Source: Amycolatopsis sp. CA-230715
Lineage (GTDB): Bacteria; Actinomycetota; Actinomycetes; Mycobacteriales; Pseudonocardiaceae
DNA: 64,000 nt
Reading direction: 5' to 3'
Assembly: GCF_018736145.1 (NCBI RefSeq)
Contig: NZ_CP059997.1
Location: 10,291,501 to 10,355,500, forward strand
A program made the position numbers and the translations under genes. Below are positions 58,347 through 64,000 of the stretch, piece after piece (position 1 is the first letter of the stretch; each line of letters begins with the position of its first letter). Below the pieces are notes generated by a model. It was not told the origin of the DNA, did no database searches, and was given only the letters and a program-made list of their open reading frames with translations.

Positions 58347-59508
58347 GTGTGTCGTGATGCTGTTTGATTTACGTTGTGCTCTACTTGTCGGATGGAGTTG
58401 ACGGTGGGTGAGCGTGCTGAGTTGCGGGCGTTGTTGAACTGTGCGGATGTGCCGGCGACGGTGGCGACGCGGGCGCGGATCGTGTTGTGGCGGGCGGAGA
58501 ATCGGCGGAAGCAGGAGGTTGCGGTGTTGGCCGGGGTGTCGCGGCCGACGGTGGATCTGTGGCTGGGCCGGTACGGTGCTGAAGGGATCGGCGGGTTGCT
58601 GGATCGTCCCCGGGGCGCTCCGCGGGAGCAGGTGCCCGCGGCGATCCGGGCTCGGATCCTGGCGGCGAGCAGGGTGAGTCCGCCGGTGGAGACGGGGTTG
58701 TCGCACTGGTCGAGCCGGGAGATGGCCGCGTTCATCGTCCGGACCGAGGGCGTCTACGTGTCGCATCACTATGTCGCGAAGCTGTGGCGCGAGCACGGGC
58801 TCCGGCCACAGAAGCAGGGCACGTTCAAGGTGAGCAAGGATCCGGAGTTCGCCGAGAAGGTCGCTGACATCGTCGGCTTGTATCTCGACCCGCCCGGCGG
58901 GGCGGTCGTGCTCAGTGTCGACGAGAAAACCCAGATCCAAGCACTGGACCGCACCCAGCCGCTGCTGCCAATCGACTTCGACGCCAGCGAGAAACGCACG
59001 CATGACTACGTCCGCCACGGCACCACGAATCTGTTCGCTGCACTGAACGTGGGTACCGGCGAAGTCCTGGGCGAGTGTGCGCCGGTCCGCGACGGCGCGA
59101 GCTTCCTGGCGTTTCTGAAGAAGGTCGTGAAACCGCACGCGAGCGAAGAGATCCACGTCGTGCTGGACAACCTCTCGACCCACACCACGCCGGAGGTCCA
59201 GGCCTGGCTCGAGGCCAACCCGAACGTGCGGTTTCACTTCACCCCCAAGGGTTCCTCCTGGATCAACCAAATCGAGACTTGGTTCGGGATCATGACCCGC
59301 CAGTCCATCCGCCGCGGCACCTTCACAAGCGTGAAAGTCCTGATCAAGCAGATCCGCGACTACATCACGCACTGGAACACCACTGCCAAGCCCTTCACCT
59401 GGACCGCCACCGCCGACGAGATCCTCGCCAAAGTCCGCCTGGTCCAGACCAACCTCAAGAAACTCGTCGACAACAACGCAAAGTAAAGACATCAGGGTCA
59501 CGAAACAC
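58347..59508 (+). mobile_element. IS630-family insertion sequence, intact
   Basis: The element is 1162 bp between TA dinucleotides (58345-58346 and 59509-59510), the duplication expected for IS630. Its ends are imperfect inverted repeats: left GTGTGTCGTGATGCTG, right (reversed) GTGTTTCGTGACCCTG. One transposase gene fills it. The target TA was part of the TAG stop codon of the ANTAR gene, and the insertion regenerates TAG. Confidence 0.85.
58392..59486 (+). CDS. IS630-family transposase
   Basis: 364 residues from ATG 58392; an in-frame GTG at 58374 is the alternative. An N-terminal helix-turn-helix (RKQEVAVLAGVSRPTVDLWL) is followed by the DDE domain: Asp177 in LSVDEKTQ, Asp259 in VVLDNLSTHT and Glu295 in NQIETWFGIM. 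All three residues are present and the frame is open, so the element is probably active or recently so. Confidence 0.94.
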   Translation: MELTVGERAELRALLNCADVPATVATRARIVLWRAENRRKQEVAVLAGVSRPTVDLWLGRYGAEGIGGLLDRPRGAPREQVPAAIRARILAASRVSPPVETGLSHWSSREMAAFIVRTEGVYVSHHYVAKLWREHGLRPQKQGTFKVSKDPEFAEKVADIVGLYLDPPGGAVVLSVDEKTQIQALDRTQPLLPIDFDASEKRTHDYVRHGTTNLFAALNVGTGEVLGECAPVRDGASFLAFLKKVVKPHASEEIHVVLDNLSTHTTPEVQAWLEANPNVRFHFTPKGSSWINQIETWFGIMTRQSIRRGTFTSVKVLIKQIRDYITHWNTTAKPFTWTATADEILAKVRLVQTNLKKLVDNNAK

Positions 59509-60332
59509 TAGGCAGGCTCGGACGGAATCACTTCCGGCGCGGCGAGCGCCTGCCACACCAGCGTGGCCGCCGTCCTGGCGTCCGCACCGGCGCTGACGTG
59601 GCGGCGGGTGTCGCCTTCCTGCTCGACCGGCGCCCGCCCGGCGTACTCGACGAGCGCCAGCGCCAGCTCGCGGAGCTTGACGTTGAACTCCTGGCTGGCG
59701 CGCCGCAGGATCGCCCACGCTTCGTCCGCGTCCACGCGCCGTAGCGCCATGATCGCGCCCTTGGCCTGCTCGATCATGGCGCGGGAGGCCAGCGCGTCCA
59801 GGGTCTGCTCGGCCTCGTCCGCGCTGCGGGTGGCGATGCTCGCGATCGTGATCGCGCTGGCGACCAGCCGTTCGTGCCGGACCAGCACCGCGACCGTGCT
59901 GTGATCGGCCGGGCCGTCGAAGTAGGCGGACAGGACCACCACGCCGTCACCGTCCCACACGCCGGGTACGGCCGCCGCGCCCCGCACCTTCGAGACCACG
60001 TCGCGGTGTTCTCCCGAGACCTGGTCGCGCACGGCGTCCACGGTCAGGTGCGGCCAGCGCTCGTCGTGCCACAGATCGGCGGTGACGATCGGCTGTTCGT
60101 CCGCCGCCACGAGCAGCGACGGACCCCACAGGTGCCCGGTCGTGATCGGCGGGAGCACGCGGCCGACGCCGGTCGCCGCCAGCACCCTCAGCTGCCCGCC
60201 GCCGTGCCGTGGCGTCGGGTGCGCGACGCTGATCGCGGTTCCCACCTCGCCGGGGACGTCGCGGCGCACACCGGCCAGCACACCGTCGAGCAGCACGCCC
60301 AACGGTGTCTCCACGCCCCCCGCGGGGTCCAT
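59508..60332 (-). CDS. GAF and ANTAR domain regulator
   Basis: 274 residues from ATG 60332 with GGGGAGGG upstream. A GAF-like sensor covers about residues 30-160; the C-terminal ANTAR domain (LASRAMIEQAKGAIMALRRV, then AWAILRRASQEFNVKLRELA) binds paired RNA hexaloops and acts as antiterminator. The last codons and stop adjoin the IS630 end without loss of sequence. Targets unknown. Confidence 0.9.
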   Translation of the reverse strand: MDPAGGVETPLGVLLDGVLAGVRRDVPGEVGTAISVAHPTPRHGGGQLRVLAATGVGRVLPPITTGHLWGPSLLVAADEQPIVTADLWHDERWPHLTVDAVRDQVSGEHRDVVSKVRGAAAVPGVWDGDGVVVLSAYFDGPADHSTVAVLVRHERLVASAITIASIATRSADEAEQTLDALASRAMIEQAKGAIMALRRVDADEAWAILRRASQEFNVKLRELALALVEYAGRAPVEQEGDTRRHVSAGADARTAATLVWQALAAPEVIPSEPA

Positions 60333-60497
60333 GCCGTCCCTCCCCTTCCGGCCGCCCCGCGTAAGCGCGTCACCTCGGCTCACGGGTCCGGCGGCGCCGT
60401 GGGACAAGCCTTGCACACCACGACCGTCCGGAACACGCCGAACCCAGGGTTTGCCCGCGCCCGGAAAGCGGAACCCCGAAGGCGGAGGTGAAACGAC

Positions 60498-60974
60498 ATG
60501 ACCACCACCAGTACGGAACCACGCACGGCAAGCGCGCGCCCGGCACGCGAAGCCGGGAACGACCCCGTCGTCCAGCGCGCGGGCGCGGGGAGCGGGCTGG
60601 CGCTGCTCGCCGGGCTGTACCTGATCCTTTCGCCGTGGGTCACCAGGTCGATCGACCAGTTCGGGCTCGTCGCCAGCAACGTCATCACCGGGATCGCGAT
60701 GGCCCTGCTGGCGGTCGGGTTCGCTCGCTCGCCCAGCCGCCTCCGTACGCTCGCCTGGGTCACGCCGGTCATCGGCGCCTGGGTCATCGCGTCGCCGTGG
60801 CTGGTGTACCGCGGTTCCGGGCTCATGCAGCTGGAGTTCGGCCGGATACCGGAGTTGAGCACCGCCACCCGGCTCAGCGACGTCATCGCCGGGGCCGTCA
60901 TCGTGCTCGCCGGGTTCTCGCTGATCTCGGCGGCGCGCAAGGCGGACGGGCAGCGCCATCTTTGGTCCGGATAG
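60498..60974 (+). CDS. SPW-repeat membrane protein
   Basis: 158 residues. Four membrane segments with the two SPW repeats LILSPWVTRS and VIASPWLVYR. A charged N-terminal 30 residues precedes them. Found in many actinobacterial stress loci; role unknown. GGAGG precedes the ATG. Confidence 0.92.
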   Translation: MTTTSTEPRTASARPAREAGNDPVVQRAGAGSGLALLAGLYLILSPWVTRSIDQFGLVASNVITGIAMALLAVGFARSPSRLRTLAWVTPVIGAWVIASPWLVYRGSGLMQLEFGRIPELSTATRLSDVIAGAVIVLAGFSLISAARKADGQRHLWSG

Positions 60975-61014
60975 GACAGTCCCGAGTGGACGGAAACCGG
61001 CGAAAGGGGAAGGC

Positions 61015-61245
61015 ATGACCACCCCACCCGACCCGGCCCCGGAAAACACCCCGGGGCTGGAACGGGGTGGCGGAGTCGCGCCGGGCGACACTCCGCCCGA
61101 CTCCGCGCAGACCTCGGGACTTTCCCACTCCGAGCCAAGGCCGCCCAAGGTCACCCCGATCGCCACCATCGTGATCGCGGTGACGCTGGCGGTGCTCGTC
61201 GGCGCGCTGTTCGTCGCGCTCGGGGTGCTGGTGCTGCTGCGATGA
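61015..61245 (+). CDS. DUF6480-like small membrane protein
   Basis: 76 residues. The N-terminus is a Pro/Gly/Glu-rich segment with PGLERGGGVAPGDTPP and TSGLSHSEPRPPK, followed by one C-terminal membrane helix. This arrangement is that of the DUF6480 family; function unknown. AAAGGGGA precedes the ATG. Confidence 0.8.
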   Translation: MTTPPDPAPENTPGLERGGGVAPGDTPPDSAQTSGLSHSEPRPPKVTPIATIVIAVTLAVLVGALFVALGVLVLLR

Positions 61246-61277
61246 CGGACCGCGGTTTCCTTGCGGCGGCGGAAAGT

Positions 61278-61306
61278 TTGACTGATTCCAGAGAGCGTCT
61301 TATGGT
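61278..61306 (+). promoter_or_regulatory. furA promoter with FurA-box-like sequence, likely leaderless
   Basis: TTGACT (61278-61283), 17-bp spacer, TATGGT (61301-61306). The stretch TTGACTGATTCCAGAG resembles the FurA-binding site before mycobacterial furA. The expected start is at or next to the GTG at 61313 and there is no ribosome site, so the mRNA is probably leaderless. Confidence 0.75.
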
Positions 61307-61312
61307 CCGGGC

Positions 61313-61768
61313 GTGACGTCCGACTTCGCAGCTCTGCTGCGGGCGGCCTCGTTGCGCGTGACCCAGCCCCGGCTCGCCGTGCTCGCCGCGTTGCGCGACC
61401 ACCCGCACGTCGACGCGCATGCGGTGCTCTCGCTGGTGCGCGCCGATCACCCGGCCGTGTCCCATCAAGCGGTCTACGATGTGCTGCGGGCGCTCACCGA
61501 CGTGGGACTGGTGCGGTGCATCCAGCCCGCGGGCGCGACAGCGCGCTACGAGTCACGGGTGGCCGACAACCACCACCACGTCGTGTGCCGCTCGTGCGGC
61601 GCGATCGAGGACGTCGACCGCGCCGTCGGCAACGCCCCTTGCCTCACCGCCTCCGACGACCACGGGTACGTGATCGACCAGGCGGAGGTCGTCTTTTGGG
61701 GCACCTGCCCCGAATGCGCGGCCGAACGGACCCGAAATGATTCGCCTGCCCGGAAAGGTTTGACATGA
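61313..61768 (+). CDS. furA: FurA, Fur-family redox/iron repressor of katG
   Basis: 151 residues from GTG 61313. The winged helix (HPAVSHQAVYDVLRALTDVG) and metal sites are clear: DNHHHVVCRSCGAIED with the CxxC pair and a second CPEC near the end. Its stop overlaps katG (ATGA), the furA-katG arrangement known in mycobacteria and Streptomyces, where FurA represses both genes and is released by peroxide. Confidence 0.95.
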   Translation: MTSDFAALLRAASLRVTQPRLAVLAALRDHPHVDAHAVLSLVRADHPAVSHQAVYDVLRALTDVGLVRCIQPAGATARYESRVADNHHHVVCRSCGAIEDVDRAVGNAPCLTASDDHGYVIDQAEVVFWGTCPECAAERTRNDSPARKGLT

Positions 61769-64000
61769 GCTCCCCTCAGGACAACGGTCCTACCAACGCG
61801 CAAGGCGTGGACCGCGGCTGCCCCGTCGCCGGTGACTCGGTGACCGCGCACGGCAGCGAGAGCGAGAACCCGGCGATCGATTCGCCCACCCCGAAGACGG
61901 GCGGCCGCCCGCGCACGAACCGCGACTGGTGGCCCAACCAGCTCGACCTCTCGGTGCTGCGCGCCCACTCGTCGAAGGTCAGCCCGCTGGGGGCGGATTT
62001 CAGCTACGCCAAGGAGTTCGCGAAGCTCGACGTCGACGCCCTCAAGCAGGACGTGGTCGAAGTGCTCACCACGTCGCAGGACTGGTGGCCAGCCGACTTC
62101 GGCCACTACGGCGGCCTGATGATCCGGATGAGCTGGCACGCGGCGGGCACCTACCGCATCCACGACGGCCGCGGCGGCGCCGGTGACGGCGCGCAGCGGT
62201 TCGCGCCGCTCAACAGCTGGCCCGACAACGTCAACCTCGACAAGGCGCGACGGCTGCTGTGGCCGGTCAAGGAGAAGTACGGCCAGCGGATCTCGTGGGC
62301 CGACCTGATCGTGCTCGCGGGCAACGTCGCGCTGGAATCGATGGGGTTCCAGACCTTCGGCTTCGGCTTCGGCCGCGAGGACACCTGGGAGCCGGAGCAG
62401 ATCTTCTGGGGTCCGGAGGACGACTGGCTCGGCGACGAGCGCTACGTCACCGACACGGAGATGGTGCCCGACCTCGGCGCGACCGAAATGGGCCTCATCT
62501 ACGTCAATCCCGAAGGGCCCCGCGGCAGCGCGGACTTCCGCGCGGCGGCCCATTTCATCCGCGAAACCTTCGCCAGGATGGCGATGAACGACGAGGAGAC
62601 CGTCGCCCTGATCGCGGGCGGCCACACCTTCGGCAAGACGCACGGCGCCGGTGTCGCCGACGACCACGTGGGCCCGGAGCCCGAAGCCGCCCCGCTGGAG
62701 GCGCAAGGACTCGGCTGGCTGAACACCCTCGGCACCGGCGGCGGGCGGGACGCGATCACCAGTGGTCTCGAGGTGACGTGGACCGACCGGCCGACCGAGT
62801 GGAGCAACCGGTTCTTCGAGATCCTCTTCGGCTACGAGTGGGAGCTCACCACGAGCCCCGGCGGCGCCAAGCAGTACGTCGCCAAGGACGCCCCGGAGAT
62901 CATCCCCGACCCGTACGACCCGGCCAAGAAGTACAAGCCGACCATGCTCACCACCGACCTGGCGCTGCGCTTCGACCCGACGTACGAGCCGATCTCCCGG
63001 CGGTTCATGGACAACCCGGACGAGTTCGCGCTGGCCTTCGCCAAGGCCTGGTACAAGCTGCTGCATCGCGACATGGGCCCGGTCAGCCGGTTCCTCGGCC
63101 CGTGGGTCGCCGAGCCGCAGCTGTGGCAGGACCCGGTCCCCGCCGTGGACCACGAGCTCGTCGGCGACGCCGACATCGCCATGCTCAAGGCCAAGGTGCT
63201 CGATTCGGGTCTCACGACCGCGCAGCTGGTCATGACGGCGTGGGCGTCGGCGGCGAGCTTCCGGTCCACCGACAAGCGCGGCGGCGCCAACGGCGCCCGG
63301 ATCCGCCTCGAACCGCAGCGCGGCTGGGAGGTCAACCAGCCGGAGCAGCTCGGCCAGGTCCTGGACACCCTCGAAGGAGTCCAGCGGGAGTTCAACGACG
63401 CGGGCGGGGCGAAGATCTCGCTCGCCGACCTGATCGTGCTGGCCGGTTCGGCCGCCGTGGAAAAGGCGGCGCGCGATGCCGGTCTCGACGTGACCGTCCC
63501 GTTCCGCCCCGGACGTACCGACGCCGCCCAGGAGCAAACCGACGTCGAGTCGTTCGCGGTCCTCGAGCCGCGCGCCGACGGGTTCCGCAACTACCTGCGC
63601 CCCGGTGAGAAGCTCCAGCCCGAGGTGCTGCTCGTCGACCGCGCGTACCAGCTGAACCTGACCGCGCCCGAGATGACCGTCCTCGTCGGCGGCCTGCGCG
63701 CGCTCGGCGCGAACATCGGCGGCACCGGCCACGGCGTCCTCACCGACCGGCCGGGCGTGCTCACCAACGACTTCTTCACGAACCTGCTCTCCCCCGGCAC
63801 GCGGTGGCGGGCGGCGGAGTCCGAGGAGCACGTCTACGAGATCCTCGACGCGGCCACCGGCGAGCTGAAGTGGACGGCCACCGCGGTCGACCTGATCTTC
63901 GGCTCGAACTCGCAACTGCGGGCACTCGCCGAGGTCTACGCCGGTCAGGGCGCCCGCGAGAAGTTCGCGGCCGATTTCGCCGCGGCCTGGACCAAGGTCA
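61765..64000 (+). CDS. katG: Catalase-peroxidase KatG, 3' end off-window
   Basis: 745 codons are present and no stop is reached; the usual length is about 740, so only a few residues are missing. Active-site residues: Arg121, Trp124 and His125 (RMSWHAAGTY), Tyr246 (MGLIYVNPEG), Met272 (FARMAMND) and proximal His287 (GGHTFGKTHG). Trp124-Tyr246-Met272 can form the KatG adduct. The C-terminal half is the usual inactive second peroxidase domain. It removes peroxides in the cytoplasm. Confidence 0.97.
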   Translation, partial: MSSPQDNGPTNAQGVDRGCPVAGDSVTAHGSESENPAIDSPTPKTGGRPRTNRDWWPNQLDLSVLRAHSSKVSPLGADFSYAKEFAKLDVDALKQDVVEVLTTSQDWWPADFGHYGGLMIRMSWHAAGTYRIHDGRGGAGDGAQRFAPLNSWPDNVNLDKARRLLWPVKEKYGQRISWADLIVLAGNVALESMGFQTFGFGFGREDTWEPEQIFWGPEDDWLGDERYVTDTEMVPDLGATEMGLIYVNPEGPRGSADFRAAAHFIRETFARMAMNDEETVALIAGGHTFGKTHGAGVADDHVGPEPEAAPLEAQGLGWLNTLGTGGGRDAITSGLEVTWTDRPTEWSNRFFEILFGYEWELTTSPGGAKQYVAKDAPEIIPDPYDPAKKYKPTMLTTDLALRFDPTYEPISRRFMDNPDEFALAFAKAWYKLLHRDMGPVSRFLGPWVAEPQLWQDPVPAVDHELVGDADIAMLKAKVLDSGLTTAQLVMTAWASAASFRSTDKRGGANGARIRLEPQRGWEVNQPEQLGQVLDTLEGVQREFNDAGGAKISLADLIVLAGSAAVEKAARDAGLDVTVPFRPGRTDAAQEQTDVESFAVLEPRADGFRNYLRPGEKLQPEVLLVDRAYQLNLTAPEMTVLVGGLRALGANIGGTGHGVLTDRPGVLTNDFFTNLLSPGTRWRAAESEEHVYEILDAATGELKWTATAVDLIFGSNSQLRALAEVYAGQGAREKFAADFAAAWTKV

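Noticed and set aside
1..64000. tRNA, rRNA or CRISPR array
   Set aside because: I looked for cloverleaf-type TTCGAATC segments and regularly spaced repeats and found none I could support; a covariance search would be decisive.

Overview
This window is high-GC actinobacterial DNA with GTG/ATG starts, dense ATGA/GTGA translational coupling and many operons. The gvpO-A-F-G-Y-Z-J-L-S-K gas vesicle order, the furA-katG pair, the DUF222/HNH gene, the SPW-repeat and DUF6480-like proteins and the many TetR/MarR/LacI regulators fit a Pseudonocardiaceae genome. Amycolatopsis is my inference from gene style, not from a search. No rRNA, tRNA or CRISPR array was seen. The first gene (a transporter) and the last (katG) are cut by the window edges.

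Layout. 0-7.7 kb: a LacI-controlled minus-strand operon (FAD oxidoreductase, hydantoinase/oxoprolinase-type protein, small HExxH protein, transporter) divergent from a Tat-exported beta-propeller glycosidase-like protein, with two matching CTAAT-N4-ATTAG operators between them. 7.8-11.5 kb: an orphan CheB / STAS-ATPase / CheR-PAS signalling operon without chemotaxis genes. 11.5-14.9 kb: an XRE regulator with three coupled small ORFs, a DUF1801 gene and a divergent TetR gene with twin operators. 14.9-18.7 kb: a divergent NAD-dependent DNA ligase, then a ClgR/PopR-like regulator convergent with a clpP pair. Each of the latter two carries a ClgR-type box 44 bp upstream of its start, and one ClpP has Ala at the catalytic Ser position.

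18.7-35.3 kb is a catabolic island: a CoA-ligase / CoA-transferase / enoyl-CoA hydratase / HMG-CoA-lyase-like operon, a MarR regulator, an MFS permease, and a long operon of aldehyde dehydrogenase, aminotransferase, polyamine-type ABC importer and YtcJ-like amidohydrolase. The same 17-bp operator (TGTTGA-N5-TCAACA) lies before the first operon, between marR and the MFS gene, and before the second operon, so these units look like one regulon for an unidentified nitrogen-containing substrate.

35.3-38.3 kb is decayed DNA: a transposase remnant, an HNH-nuclease gene interrupted by an in-frame TGA, and a diverged tandem duplication of about 280 bp. 38.3-43.1 kb is a complete Streptomyces-type gas vesicle cluster. 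43.5-48.4 kb holds hydrolases, an Asp/Glu-racemase-fold protein and a second amidohydrolase. 48.4-61.2 kb is rich in stress-type genes (holin-like and DUF3618 envelope proteins, CsbD, STAS, ANTAR, SPW, an FAD reductase), several preceded by GNTT-N15/16-GGGTA promoter-like sequences. It also contains ctaD, a three-gene operon (acyl-CoA dehydrogenase-like, PIG-L/NodS-like fusion, GT2), and an IS630 element inserted exactly in the stop codon of the ANTAR gene. The window ends with furA-katG behind a probable leaderless promoter.
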